From NCBI GenBank assembly GCA_023416695.1, contig JAEZGY010000084.1, forward strand, positions 12,181 to 76,180: a stretch of DNA of 64,000 nt. The letters run 5' to 3'. The translations under genes and the position numbers were made by a program. The stretch comes from Bacillota bacterium. Lineage in GTDB: Bacteria > Bacillota > Clostridia > Lachnospirales > Lachnospiraceae. Below, piece after piece: positions 54,548 to 63,943 of the stretch (position 1 is the first letter of the stretch; the number at the start of each line of letters is the position of its first letter). Below the pieces are notes generated by a model. The model was not told the DNA's origin. It saw only the letters and a list, made by a program, of their open reading frames with translations, and did no database searches.

Positions 54548-55332
54548 AGCTTCTCCTTTAGTTTAGTAAGCATCCCTTTCTTATCTGAGGCTTTCATAAG
54601 GGCTTCCCCTATTAACACCCCATTTACCCCAGCTTTACTAAGGACTTCTACTTCCTCTGGCGACTTAATTCCACTTTCTGCTACAAAGAGAACCTGTTCC
54701 GGCACAAGCCTTCTTAATTCCTTACTATTGTTCATATCCACACTAAAATCTTTTAAGTTACGATTGTTTACTCCGATTACTCTAGCTCCTGCTCTTAGTG
54801 CCATGTCGATTTCCCCTTCATTATGAGCTTCTACTAGGGCTGACAACCCTAAGTTGTCACAGATGGCAATGTATCTACTAAGAGTTTTTTCTGTTAATAG
54901 AGCACAGATGAGAAGAACTGCTGCCGCGCCAAGGGTCTTTGCCTCATAAATCATATACTCATCTATAACGAAATCCTTACGCAGGCAAGGGACTTTAACT
55001 TCCCTTGCTATTTCTTTAAGAATACTGTCATTGCCCAAAAACCACTTAGGCTCCGTAAGGACGGAGATGGCTGATGCCCCAGCTGCCTCATATTCTTGTG
55101 CAATCTGAAGATAATCAAATTCCTGTACCAGTAAGCCTTTTGAAGGAGAAGCTTTCTTACATTCACAGATAAAAGTCATCTCCTTTGTCTTTAAAGCCTC
55201 CTCAAAAGGAAAGCCAGTGTTACAATCCAATAGCATTGCCTCTGCTTGTATCTCTCTCATGGACTTCATGGCTTTGGTTTGATGCATTCTTATTTTCGTA
55301 TAGGAAGCTATGGTCTCTAAAATATCACTCAT
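54544..55332 (-). CDS. trpC: Indole-3-glycerol phosphate synthase
   Basis: 262 residues. The signature FICECKKASPSKGLL contains the catalytic Glu and Lys; VLRKDF-type LRKDFVIDEYMIYEAKTLGA and the Asn in VIGVNNRNLKDFSVD follow. AESGIKSPEEV and GEALMKASD form the phosphate site. It overlaps trpD by four bases. Confidence 0.97.
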   Translation of the reverse strand: MSDILETIASYTKIRMHQTKAMKSMREIQAEAMLLDCNTGFPFEEALKTKEMTFICECKKASPSKGLLVQEFDYLQIAQEYEAAGASAISVLTEPKWFLGNDSILKEIAREVKVPCLRKDFVIDEYMIYEAKTLGAAAVLLICALLTEKTLSRYIAICDNLGLSALVEAHNEGEIDMALRAGARVIGVNNRNLKDFSVDMNNSKELRRLVPEQVLFVAESGIKSPEEVEVLSKAGVNGVLIGEALMKASDKKGMLTKLKEKL

Positions 55333-56348
55333 ATCTCACCTGTCGCTTTCCTAAATTCCTCTAGTTTTCTATAAGCCGCACCCGAATCAATACGTTCTGC
55401 TGCAAGTGTAAGCCCCTCTTTAAAGCTATTAACCTTTCCGTCTATATAGAGACCAGCTGCTGCATTCAGTAGTACGGTATCTCTCATAGGACCAACTGCA
55501 CCATTTAAAATATCTATGGTAATCTTAGCATTCTCCTCGGGAGAGCCACCAATAAGCTCCTCTTTTCTACAACGGGTAAGCCCTAAGTCTTCTGGAGAAA
55601 GAATATAACTCCAGTACTCACCCTCTCTAAATTCACATATAGTAGTTGGAGCACTCAAAGATAATTCATCTAATTTATCCTGTCCATAGACTACCATTCC
55701 TCGTTTTACCCCTAAACTACATAGCACTCGGGCAAGGGGCTGTACTAAGGATTCATCATAAACACCTAGAATCTGCTTAGTCGGTCCAGCTGGGTTAGTT
55801 AGAGGACCAAGGATATTAAATACTGTTCGAAATCCAAGCTCCTTTCGAATGGAGCCTACATACTTCATAGAGGTATGATACTTTTGAGCAAATAGGAAAC
55901 AGATGCCCACCTCTTTTAATAACCTCACACAAGCGTCAGGATCCAAGTCAATATTAATCCCGAGGGCCTCTAAACAATCTGCTGTTCCACAATTAGAAGA
56001 TGCCGCACGGTTACCGTGTTTCGCCACTTTGATTCCTGCCGCTGCTAATACAAAGGCTGAGGTAGTAGAGATATTAAAGCTCTTAGCTCCGTCTCCTCCC
56101 GTTCCTACAATATCCATAACCTCCATATCATGGGTAAGCTTTAGTGCATGGTTTCGCATCGCCTGAGCACAACCAGTAATCTCCGGAATCGTCTCTGCCT
56201 TAGTATTCTTTGTGGATAGAGCTGCCAAAAAGGCTGCATTTTGAGTCTGAGTTGTCTTGCCATCCATGATCTCATTCATTACCTGATAGGCTTCCTCATA
56301 AGATAAATCGCCTTTATTTACTATCTTTACAATTGCTTCTTTAATCAT
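55329..56348 (-). CDS. trpD: Anthranilate phosphoribosyltransferase
   Basis: 339 residues. The PRPP site DIVGTGGDGAKSFNIST is near residue 80, followed by KHGNRAASSNCGTADCLEAL, both standard. It transfers phosphoribose to anthranilate. It is not fused to TrpG; trpG ends two bases before its start. Confidence 0.97.
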   Translation of the reverse strand: MIKEAIVKIVNKGDLSYEEAYQVMNEIMDGKTTQTQNAAFLAALSTKNTKAETIPEITGCAQAMRNHALKLTHDMEVMDIVGTGGDGAKSFNISTTSAFVLAAAGIKVAKHGNRAASSNCGTADCLEALGINIDLDPDACVRLLKEVGICFLFAQKYHTSMKYVGSIRKELGFRTVFNILGPLTNPAGPTKQILGVYDESLVQPLARVLCSLGVKRGMVVYGQDKLDELSLSAPTTICEFREGEYWSYILSPEDLGLTRCRKEELIGGSPEENAKITIDILNGAVGPMRDTVLLNAAAGLYIDGKVNSFKEGLTLAAERIDSGAAYRKLEEFRKATGEI

Positions 56349-56350
56349 AT

Positions 56351-56935
56351 TTACTCCTCTCTCTCTTTTACTCCTTCTATAAAGTTTTGTAGTATATATT
56401 TCCCCTCTGGAGTCATGATGGACTCTGGATGAAACTGAACCCCATATATCTCAAATTCGGTATGCTTAACTGCCATAACTTCACCATCTAAGGTTCTTGC
56501 TGTAACCTTTAGGCATTTTGGTAAGGTATCTTCAGAGGCTGCTAGGGAATGATATCTTGCCACTTCTACAGATTCTGGGCAGTTCTTAAAGATTGGACAG
56601 CTAAGGTCAAGTGTTGTCATGGACTGCTTACCATGCATAAGTTCTTTGGCATAGGTTACCGCCCCTCCGTACGCCAAACATATGGCCTGATGACCTAAAC
56701 AAACTCCCAAAATAGGAGTCTTATTACCTAGTCTTTGTATTGTCTCAACACAGATTCCTGCATCCTCTGGTCTTCCAGGACCTGGAGAAATAACAATCGC
56801 CTCTGGTCGCAATGCTTCTAGCTCCTCTACAGTCATGGCGTCATTTCGAATCACTAGAATCTCTGGTGTAAGTGAGCCTAACAGTTGATATAGATTATAG
56901 GAAAAACTGTCGTAATTATCGATTAATACAATCAC
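56351..56935 (-). CDS. trpG: Anthranilate synthase, glutamine amidotransferase component
   Basis: 194 residues, class I amidotransferase. The nucleophile Cys is in ILGVCLGHQAICLAYGG and the His/Glu pair in YGVQFHPESIMTPEG. It supplies ammonia to TrpE, whose gene it overlaps by four bases. In some Firmicutes TrpG also serves folate synthesis (PabA role); no pab genes are in the window. Confidence 0.97.
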   Translation of the reverse strand: MIVLIDNYDSFSYNLYQLLGSLTPEILVIRNDAMTVEELEALRPEAIVISPGPGRPEDAGICVETIQRLGNKTPILGVCLGHQAICLAYGGAVTYAKELMHGKQSMTTLDLSCPIFKNCPESVEVARYHSLAASEDTLPKCLKVTARTLDGEVMAVKHTEFEIYGVQFHPESIMTPEGKYILQNFIEGVKEREE

Positions 56936-58395
56936 TTAGTCACCTCATGAGCTTTCTTTATGGCATTTACCACCGCTGCAGCTTTGTTAAGACACTCCTC
57001 GTATTCCTTTTCCGGTACGGAGTCTGCTACAATCCCCGCACCACTTCGAATAAATACTTTATTATTTTTCTTGTAAAGAAGCCGAATGGCGATACAAGTA
57101 TCTAAGTTACCAGTAAAATCAATGTAGCCTATGGCTCCTCCATAGATGCCCCTCTTATTATTTTCTAGCTCATTAATCAGTTGGCAAGCCTTTAGCTTTG
57201 GTGCCCCGGATAAAGTCCCCGCCGGAAGAATAGCATTTATGGCGTCTAAAGCATCTTTATCCTTCCTAAGCCTTCCTTTTACAGTAGAACCGATGTGCAT
57301 CACATGGGAAAACCTTTGCACCATAAGATACTTCTCTACCTCTACAGATCCAAACTCACTGATTTTGCCTAAATCATTGCGCCCTAGGTCTACTAACATA
57401 TTGTGTTCTGCCAGTTCTTTTACATCCTTTAATAATTCCTCTTCAAGCTGTTTATCTTCCTCCATGCTCTTCCCTCTTGGTCTGGTACCTGCAAGGGGAA
57501 AGGTGTGAAGAATCCCATTCTCTAGCTTTACTAAAGTTTCTGGTGAAGCCCCTGCCACCTCCATATCAGAGCCAGAAAAATAAAACATATAAGGAGAAGG
57601 ATTAATGGTTCTTAAGACCCGATAGGTATCAAAGAGACTTCCTTCAAAATCTGCTTCTAAGCGATTAGAAAGAACAAGTTGAAATATATCGCCCTCCACT
57701 ATATGATGCTTCGCTTTTTCCACCATGTTGCAGTATTGATCACGAGAAAATAATGGCATAAATTCAGACTTTAGCCTTCCCTCCACATTCTTCTTAGGTT
57801 CTCCCATTTGAATCAGTTCTTCTAGCTGAAATAGTTCTTGTTCTCCCTTACGATAGCTCTCCTCAAGATTCTCTAGCGAAATATTTACTAGAAGTATCAT
57901 TTTCTGACGATAGTTATCAAAGGCAATCACTTTATCAAATAGCATCAGATCAATATCTTTAAACTTCTCCGTGTCCTCTGCATCTAGTTGAAGAGTCGGT
58001 TCTACGTACTTAATATAATCGTATGAAAAATACCCAACAAGACCTCCTGTAAAGGTAGGAAATCCGGTAATAATAGGGCTTTTATATTCCTGCAATAATT
58101 CTCTTAGGTAACACTCTGGGCTCTGATTGGATACCTTCTTGCCATCCAACTTTAGCTCTCCATCCACACAGGTCAATCCATGCTTTGGTTCATACCCTAG
58201 AAAGGTGTATCTGCCCCAGCTCTCATTGTCTGCCCCACTCTCTAAGATATAACAATGTTTGGAGACATTCATTAGGATTCTCATAACCTCAATTGGTGTC
58301 TTACTATCGGAAAGTAGCTCTAAGGCAATGGGAGCAATATTGTAATCCCCATTTGCCGCAATCCGTTTTAATTCTTCCCTACTTGGTCTTATCAT
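56932..58395 (-). CDS. trpE: Anthranilate synthase, component I
   Basis: 487 residues from ATG 58395, which has GGGAGGGTTATA directly upstream; the in-frame start at 58425 lies inside the repeat block and has no site. Chorismate-binding motifs include YMFYFSGSDMEVAGASPETL, FPLAGTRPRG, LVDLGRNDLGKI and GGAIGYIDFTGN. The N-terminal region has LLESGADNESWGRYTFLGYE-like sequence, with the LES-type tryptophan feedback site (ILESGADN). First gene of trpEGDCFBA, controlled by the T-box leader upstream. Confidence 0.96.
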   Translation of the reverse strand: MIRPSREELKRIAANGDYNIAPIALELLSDSKTPIEVMRILMNVSKHCYILESGADNESWGRYTFLGYEPKHGLTCVDGELKLDGKKVSNQSPECYLRELLQEYKSPIITGFPTFTGGLVGYFSYDYIKYVEPTLQLDAEDTEKFKDIDLMLFDKVIAFDNYRQKMILLVNISLENLEESYRKGEQELFQLEELIQMGEPKKNVEGRLKSEFMPLFSRDQYCNMVEKAKHHIVEGDIFQLVLSNRLEADFEGSLFDTYRVLRTINPSPYMFYFSGSDMEVAGASPETLVKLENGILHTFPLAGTRPRGKSMEEDKQLEEELLKDVKELAEHNMLVDLGRNDLGKISEFGSVEVEKYLMVQRFSHVMHIGSTVKGRLRKDKDALDAINAILPAGTLSGAPKLKACQLINELENNKRGIYGGAIGYIDFTGNLDTCIAIRLLYKKNNKVFIRSGAGIVADSVPEKEYEECLNKAAAVVNAIKKAHEVTK

Positions 58396-58417
58396 TATAA
58401 CCCTCCCTTCGATGATG

Positions 58418-58539
58418 CTCGCCATCTCGTGACTTCGTCATTCACTGATGGACGCTCGCCAATGTGCGTATTTGTTACTCGCCATCTCGTGACTTCGTCA
58501 CTCACTGATGGACGCTCGCCAAATACTGCGTATTTGTTT
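58418..58539 (-). repeat. Two tandem copies of a 60-bp hairpin-forming repeat in the trp leader
   Basis: Copy 1 (58418-58477) and copy 2 (58478-58539) differ at one base in the first 45 and then slightly in their tails, which both end in TGCGTATTTGTT. Each can fold: CCATC..GTGA pairs with TCAC..GATGG around the loop ACTTCGTCA. It lies between the T-box terminator and the trpE ribosome site. The minus-strand reading frame repeats GERPSVSDEVTRWR, but I see no sign it is translated. Confidence 0.85.
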
Positions 58540-58612
58540 ATAACAAAAGCGCTGGTATACAGATGCAAGCATCTGATACCTTCTCTTTTGTTATACAAGC
58601 ACTTCGTGCTTG
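58539..58612. repeat. Large interrupted palindrome plus small hairpin, next to the repeats
   Basis: 58539-58549 pairs perfectly with 58585-58595 (11 bp). Inside, 58554-58558 and 58560-58566 pair with 58569-58580 (12 bp with one bulge), giving a long two-stage stem. A second hairpin follows at 58596-58612, seven bp with loop TTC. No T run follows, so these are not terminators; they look like parts of a mobile or dispersed structured repeat. Confidence 0.8.
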
Positions 58613-58627
58613 GCTCGCTGTTAACAC

Positions 58628-58665
58628 AAAAAAGTCCTTGACAGAATTTCACTTCTGTCAAGGAC
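58628..58665 (-). terminator. T-box regulated terminator
   Basis: A perfect 13-bp stem with a six-base loop and a following T6 run on the minus strand. It is the off-state structure of the T-box leader. Confidence 0.9.
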
Positions 58666-58909
58666 GAATGATATACTATCCGCGGTACCACCTTGATTCG
58701 TAGCCTAAGCTACACACTTAGTAGAATACTAACATATTCCTGGCAACTTACGTATGCCTACACGTCGCAGAATACTCGGTTTTCACCTTTGACTGCGCCC
58801 TCCGCGATCCATTTAATAGCTTGTTTTCTGCCCGACTCACACCTACACGGGCTCTCTGTGAGAGCATCACTATTTTTATCTTCGCTTCAACGGTTTTAAA
58901 TATTAACTT
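58628..58909 (-). promoter_or_regulatory. Tryptophan T-box riboswitch leader of the trp operon
   Basis: The T-box core AGGTGGTACCGCGG is at 58693-58680, followed by a 13-bp terminator stem (58634-58646 with 58653-58665) and a run of T. In Stem I, AATAGT pairs with GCTATT and the loop just below holds TGGA, so the specifier is UGG for tryptophan at 58811-58809, followed by the usual purine. Uncharged tRNA-Trp would pair with the specifier and with TGGT of the T-box to favour the antiterminator and let the trp genes be read. The 5' end is the predicted transcription start. Confidence 0.93.
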
Positions 58910-58915
58910 TCCCAT

Positions 58916-58944
58916 ATACTACCATTACAAGGATTGAATGTCAA
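58916..58944 (-). promoter_or_regulatory. trp operon promoter
   Basis: TTGACA (58944-58939), 17 nt, TAGTAT (58921-58916) on the minus strand. The same TTGACA-N17-TAGTAT pair is used at 38813-38841. The -35 starts only 22 bp after the stop codon of the ABC-transporter ATPase gene. Confidence 0.75.
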
Positions 58945-58966
58945 CTACTTACTTTTTTATTTTTCC

Positions 58967-60556
58967 TCACATTATGGAATTTAACAATTCCCTTGTATAG
59001 GCTTCCCTCGGTCTAAAATAAATCTCTTCCCGCCTGCCTTCCTCCACAAGAATTCCGTCCTTCATGACTCCAATTCGATCACACATCTGATATACCACAT
59101 TTAAATCATGAGAGATAAATAAATAGGATAGGTGAAACTTCTCCTTTAACTCCTTTAATAAGGTTAGTATCTGATCCTGAATCGTAACATCTAGAGCAGA
59201 CACTGGCTCATCAAGTACAATGAATTTCTCATTGTTCATTAGGGCACAGGCAATGGCAACTCTTTGTCTTTGTCCACCACTTAGTTCATAGATATAGCGC
59301 TTCTCGTAGGTCTCATCAAGGCCTACTAATTGAAGCATCTCCCGAACTCTTTGCCGTCTTTTACGTTTATTTAAGTGACCTTGAATCTTTAAAGGTTCTT
59401 CTAGAATCCATCGAATTACTCGACCTCTGTTGAGACTACTATAAGGATCTTGAAATACCATCTGTGGTCTCTTAGAATTAACCAAAAGACTGCCCTCTAT
59501 ATTCTTGTTTAGCCCTACAATGGCTTTAGCAAGAGTCGATTTACCGGAACCGGACTCTCCTACAATTCCGTAGATTTCTCCTTCTCTTATGGTAAGGCTA
59601 ACATCCTTTACAATTTGCTTTTTATAGGCTTTAGAAAGCAATCCTTTGTCCTTAACATTATAATACACAGACAGATTTTCCGTCTTAACTATACTGGACG
59701 TCCCTTCATTTATTAAGTCTTCTTTTAAAGACTCCTCATTCACTGGTTCTACCTTAGGAGCAGCTTTTACAAGTCGTTTTGTATACTCTTCCTGAGGGGA
59801 GACAAATAACTCCTTGGTATTTCCCTGTTCGACGATTTTGCCTTCGTACATCACCAAGGCTCTGTTACATATAGACTTCACTACACCAAGGTCATGAGAA
59901 ATGAATAAAATGGTGACTTTGTACTCTTGATTAAGCTTTAGTAAAAGCTCTAAAATCTGTTTTTGTACTGTCACATCTAGGGCTGTGGTAGGCTCGTCGG
60001 CAATAAGAAGTTTAGGTCTTGCAATCATTGCTATAGCAATCATCACCCTCTGCCTCATGCCACCAGAAAGCTCATGAGGGTATTTGTCATATAACGTTTC
60101 AACCTCACTAAGGCCAACTTCCGAAAGCATTTGTAAGGTCATATGCCGATAAGATACCTTCTTTTCTTTTCCTTCCCTATGAAGTCTTAGCACCTCTTCT
60201 ACCTGAGGACCAATTGGTTTGACTGGATTTAAGCTGGTCATTGGCTCCTGAAAGACCATAGTAATCTCATTTCCACGTAGGTCACACTTTTGGCTTTCTG
60301 ATAAATGAAGCAAGTCTCTTTCGTCAAAGACAATGCTTCCCTCTGTCACCTTACAATCCTCTTTTAATAAATCCATGATTGCCAAAGAGGTGATGGATTT
60401 GCCAGAACCACTTTCCCCTACAATACCTACAATCTCTCCCGCATTAACTTCAAAAGTTATCCCCTTTACTACCTCTTTACTAGCCTTTCCATCCACAAAA
60501 CTCACATGAAGGTTCTCTACTGATAAAATTGGTTCGTTTCTATTCATCTCTTCCAT
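58967..60556 (-). CDS. Peptide/nickel-type ABC transporter, fused dual ATP-binding protein
   Basis: 529 residues with two complete nucleotide-binding domains (DppD-like and DppF-like). Domain 1: GIVGESGSGKSITSLAI, LSGGMRQRVMIAIAM, LLIADEPTTALDVT. Domain 2, from about 290: GIVGESGSGKSTLAKAIVG, LSGGQRQRVAIACAL, FIVLDEPVSALDVT. Each has Walker A, signature, Walker B and switch His (FISHDL). It would power import through the two permeases just upstream in the operon. AAGGTAGGTTACT ribosome site; a second ATG is three codons in. No terminator lies between it and the trp promoter. Confidence 0.95.
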   Translation of the reverse strand: MEEMNRNEPILSVENLHVSFVDGKASKEVVKGITFEVNAGEIVGIVGESGSGKSITSLAIMDLLKEDCKVTEGSIVFDERDLLHLSESQKCDLRGNEITMVFQEPMTSLNPVKPIGPQVEEVLRLHREGKEKKVSYRHMTLQMLSEVGLSEVETLYDKYPHELSGGMRQRVMIAIAMIARPKLLIADEPTTALDVTVQKQILELLLKLNQEYKVTILFISHDLGVVKSICNRALVMYEGKIVEQGNTKELFVSPQEEYTKRLVKAAPKVEPVNEESLKEDLINEGTSSIVKTENLSVYYNVKDKGLLSKAYKKQIVKDVSLTIREGEIYGIVGESGSGKSTLAKAIVGLNKNIEGSLLVNSKRPQMVFQDPYSSLNRGRVIRWILEEPLKIQGHLNKRKRRQRVREMLQLVGLDETYEKRYIYELSGGQRQRVAIACALMNNEKFIVLDEPVSALDVTIQDQILTLLKELKEKFHLSYLFISHDLNVVYQMCDRIGVMKDGILVEEGRREEIYFRPREAYTRELLNSIM

Positions 60557-60562
60557 AGTAAC

Positions 60563-61342
60563 CTACCTTTCTACCAATAGGCTAAAGCCTAACACAGTGA
60601 GAATAATTGTGATACCAGGTGCCAAGGCATACCAAGGTGCCGTCATTAAGTAGGTTTGGGCTTCCGACAACATTCGACCAAGACTTGGATCTGGTGGTTG
60701 AACACCAAGTCCTAAATAGCTCATTCCTGCCTCTGCTAAAACAGCATTATTAAACCCAATGGCAACGGACGACAAGAGTATATGTTTTGTATTAGGTAGG
60801 ATATGAGACATCATAATGCGAAGATGGCTTGCTCCCATAAGGCGAGCATTCTTTACATAATCTAGTTGCTTTTGTGTGACATATTCGCTTCTTACCACGC
60901 GGGCAAAGCTTGGAATAAAGACAATTCCAAGGGCCCAGATAATCTTATACTTTCCCGTCCCTAGTACACTCACCATGACAAGGGCTAGTAAGATACTTGG
61001 AAAGGAAGCAACTACATCATTTACTCGCATTAACACTTCATCTACGACTCCACCAAAATAACCAGTGATTGCTCCTACTATGCCACCTACTATCACACCA
61101 ATAGCTACCGTAGCTATCGCAATTAAAAAGGTGGTTTTGGCTCCATCCATCACTCGGCTAAAGATATCCCGACCAAAATTATCTGTTCCAAAGGGATGAG
61201 CTAGACTTGGAGAAAGATTTTTCGACAAGGCATCCATTCCATTTGGATCATATGGCGTATAAAAGATTCCGACTACTGTAATTCCTACAATAAGAATAAC
61301 CAGCGCCAGTCCGATTTTCTGCGTCACTGTATAACGTTTCAC
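60563..61342 (-). CDS. Peptide/nickel-type ABC transporter permease (DppC-like)
   Basis: 259 residues from GTG 61342, with GGAGGAAGTGACAAG upstream; the start overlaps the DppB-like stop (GTGA). Six membrane segments. The cytoplasmic EAA loop is VLAEAGMSYLGLGVQPPDPS, typical of the DppC branch, and HPFGTDNFGRDIFSR marks the N-terminal outside loop. It pairs with the DppB-like protein to form the channel. Confidence 0.94.
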   Translation of the reverse strand: MKRYTVTQKIGLALVILIVGITVVGIFYTPYDPNGMDALSKNLSPSLAHPFGTDNFGRDIFSRVMDGAKTTFLIAIATVAIGVIVGGIVGAITGYFGGVVDEVLMRVNDVVASFPSILLALVMVSVLGTGKYKIIWALGIVFIPSFARVVRSEYVTQKQLDYVKNARLMGASHLRIMMSHILPNTKHILLSSVAIGFNNAVLAEAGMSYLGLGVQPPDPSLGRMLSEAQTYLMTAPWYALAPGITIILTVLGFSLLVER

Positions 61343-62292
61343 CTTGTCACTTCCTCCCGTACTCTAGGATCCAACACCTGATACAGTATATCTACAATAA
61401 AGTTTAAGATAAGCACTAAAGCTGCAATATATAATACAATGGCTTGTACCACAGGAAAGTCTCGATTGGAGATTCCAGCCACTAATAAGCGCCCTAATCC
61501 AGGTAAATTGAATACCTGTTCCACTATAATACTTCCTGCAAAGATCTCAGCAATAATCATAGCTAAAAAGGTAATTACAGGGATCAGTGCATTTTTTAGT
61601 ACATGGCCCAGCATAATACCCCTCATGGTGTTACCTTTGCTCTTTGCTGTTCTGACATAATCTAAAGAAAGCTGTCTTTTTATAGAACTTCGTAAAAACT
61701 TTGTCATCATTGCGATTTTAGGAATTGCCACAGCAATGGCAGGAAAAATCATATAAGCAAGAAAATCTAGCTTATTTTCTCCCCAGGAGACAAAACCTCC
61801 TGGAGTAAACCAATTGAGAAGCAGCCCAAATATTAGGGTAAGTAAAATTCCTAAGAAAAAAGGAGGTATGGCCATTCCTAGTTGGATAAAAAATTGCCAT
61901 ACCCCTTCCCATTTAGATTTCTCTTTTTTCGATGTAAGGATTCCAAGAGGCAGGGAAAGTACTAGAATCATCACTAAAGACAACAAAGCTAAAGTTAACG
62001 TTACTGGTAGGCGTTCTGCAATGATGGTACTGACTGGTAAACTATAGGCTAATGACATTCCAAAGTCACCCGTAATAGCATCCATTAACCAGTTTCCATA
62101 TCGTACTAGCATCGGATCATTTAGCCCTAACTGATTACGCAGTGCCTCTACCTGTTCTGGTGTTGCGTCTGTTCCAAGACTCTTAATTGCACTGTCTCCT
62201 GGAATAATCTGAAAGGCGATAAAAGTCAAAAAAGAAATGACAAACAATGTTAGGATGAGAGTTATAATCTTTTTTATGAAATATTTCATCAT
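61339..62292 (-). CDS. Peptide/nickel-type ABC transporter permease (DppB-like)
   Basis: 317 residues from ATG 62292 (AAAGGCGG upstream); an ATG 18 nt earlier lacks a site. Six membrane segments, starting FIKKIITLILTLFVISFLTF. The DppB family features IIPGDSA, LGLNDP and the EQVFNLPGLGRLLV loop are present; the EAA-like region has VRTAKSKGNTMRGIMLGHVLKNALI. Translation is coupled to the DppC-like gene. Confidence 0.94.
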   Translation of the reverse strand: MMKYFIKKIITLILTLFVISFLTFIAFQIIPGDSAIKSLGTDATPEQVEALRNQLGLNDPMLVRYGNWLMDAITGDFGMSLAYSLPVSTIIAERLPVTLTLALLSLVMILVLSLPLGILTSKKEKSKWEGVWQFFIQLGMAIPPFFLGILLTLIFGLLLNWFTPGGFVSWGENKLDFLAYMIFPAIAVAIPKIAMMTKFLRSSIKRQLSLDYVRTAKSKGNTMRGIMLGHVLKNALIPVITFLAMIIAEIFAGSIIVEQVFNLPGLGRLLVAGISNRDFPVVQAIVLYIAALVLILNFIVDILYQVLDPRVREEVTR

Positions 62293-62327
62293 TCTACCGC
62301 CTTTCTTCATGTTGTTTATACTAAATT

Positions 62328-63896
62328 CTATTCGTTCACGTAATATACTTTTGACATATCCTGTACATACACAGGGTAAAACGTATAACCGGATAGCTTC
62401 TTATTTACTGCTACCATAAGAGATGGATCTGATATATATACAGATGCACTATCTTCTGTCAGGATTTTCTGTAACTTCTTATAGTCTTCCACTTTCTTAG
62501 TATCATCGGTGGTAGCAATTGCTTCTGCAAGAATTTTGTCATATTCACTATTAGAATAATTGACAAAATTGTTAGGTGCTGAAGAACCATATCTTCCCAA
62601 TAGATCGCTAGCTGCTAATGGTGCATCGATACCAATCACCGTTGCTTCATAATTACGGCTATTGTATACATCACTTAACCAGCTTCCCCATTCTATGGTT
62701 TGAATCTTTGCTGTAACACCAACCTTCGCCAGCTGTTCTACTAGTACCTGGGCAGTATCGATATGATACTGATACCCACTTGGCACGGTAATGGTAAAGG
62801 TTAAGCCATCTCCGTAACCAGCCTCTGCTAACAAGGCTTTGGCTTTCTCTAAATCCTGCTTATAGTAAGTGGATAGACTTTCCTCATAATACTTGGTAAA
62901 GCCTGAAAATACACCACTTTGAATCACTGTTCCATTGCCATTTGCTACAAAATCCAAGATTTCCTGACGGTTTACTGCGTAGTTTAGGGCTTCTCTTACC
63001 TTTGGATTATTAAAAGGTGCCTTTCCATTGTTTAAGAATAGTCCTTGCACTAGATTCATGTTACCAATCTGAATATTAAACTTTTTTTCTAACTGGCTAG
63101 CTTGGTCACTAGTAAGGTATGGGAAGATGTCAATGGTACCACCCTGTAATTCCATCATAGCAGTATCTGCCTTTTCCACAATCTTAAAAGTTACCTTATC
63201 TAGATATGCCTTGTCGCCCCAGTAGTCGTTATTTTTCTCCATTACCAGGCTTTGCTGATGGGAGAAAGACACAAACTTAAAAGGGCCTGTTCCGATTGGA
63301 GCCGTTTCCTGTTTATCATAATCTGCTGGTAGTATTGCTGTTGTTAAGTAAGCAAGCAGCTCTGTATCAGGAGTTTTCAAAGTTATTTTGACAGTTTTGT
63401 CATCAATCGCAGTTACATCAGAAATATTAGAAAGCGCTGATTTTACATTGATGGATGCATCCTCATCCTCCAACAAACCAGCGCTTCTCTTTACAGAATA
63501 TACAATATCCTCTACGGTAACAAGCTTTCCATTGTGGAACTTGATACCATCCCTTAATTTGAATGTATATACAGTTCCATCGTCAGAAATAGAATAATCA
63601 CTTGCTACCGCTGGAACTAAGTCACCATTTTCATTTGGCTTTACTAAACCTTCGAAAATATTAAATAAGACTTCAGAAGTTCCTGCCGCTACTGCTTTGT
63701 GTGGGTCAAGACTGTCTAAATCCTGTTGAATCCCTACTACTACATTACCCCCGTAGGTAGGTTCCTAAGACATATTATCGCTACTTGGAGTTTCCCCATT
63801 CTGCTTGTTATTGTTCTTATCACCTGAACAGCCGCTCAGTGCAATAGAAGTAACAAGTAACAGAAGGGAAAGAAATCTGTAAGCATGTTTTTTCAT
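62328..63896 (-). pseudogene. Peptide/nickel-type substrate-binding lipoprotein gene, interrupted by an in-frame amber codon
   Basis: From ATG 63896 (GGAGGGAAAAC upstream) the frame encodes a lipoprotein signal with lipobox ALSGCSGDK (Cys at residue 23) and a polar linker. Codon 44 is TAG (63767-63765). The same frame then continues without break for 478 more codons as a complete SBP_bac_5 domain: YGGNVVVGIQQDLDSLDPH, FNIFEGLVKPNENGDLVPAV, then APIGTGPFKF and the usual C-terminus. No good start codon or ribosome site lies just after the TAG. One base change would restore it, so it is either a recent pseudogene, a read-through case or a sequence error. The rest of the transporter is intact. 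Confidence 0.85.
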
Positions 63897-63943
63897 GTTT
63901 TCCCTCCACGAAATAATATTCTCTCATTAACATTGTCGCATTT

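Noticed and set aside
58395..58691. A 98-codon minus-strand frame between the T-box and trpE with repeated GERPSVSDEVTRWR and several Trp codons, which could suggest a leader peptide
   Set aside because: It begins inside the T-box motif, has no ribosome site at its start, and its repeats come from the hairpin DNA repeats; T-box control does not need a leader peptide.
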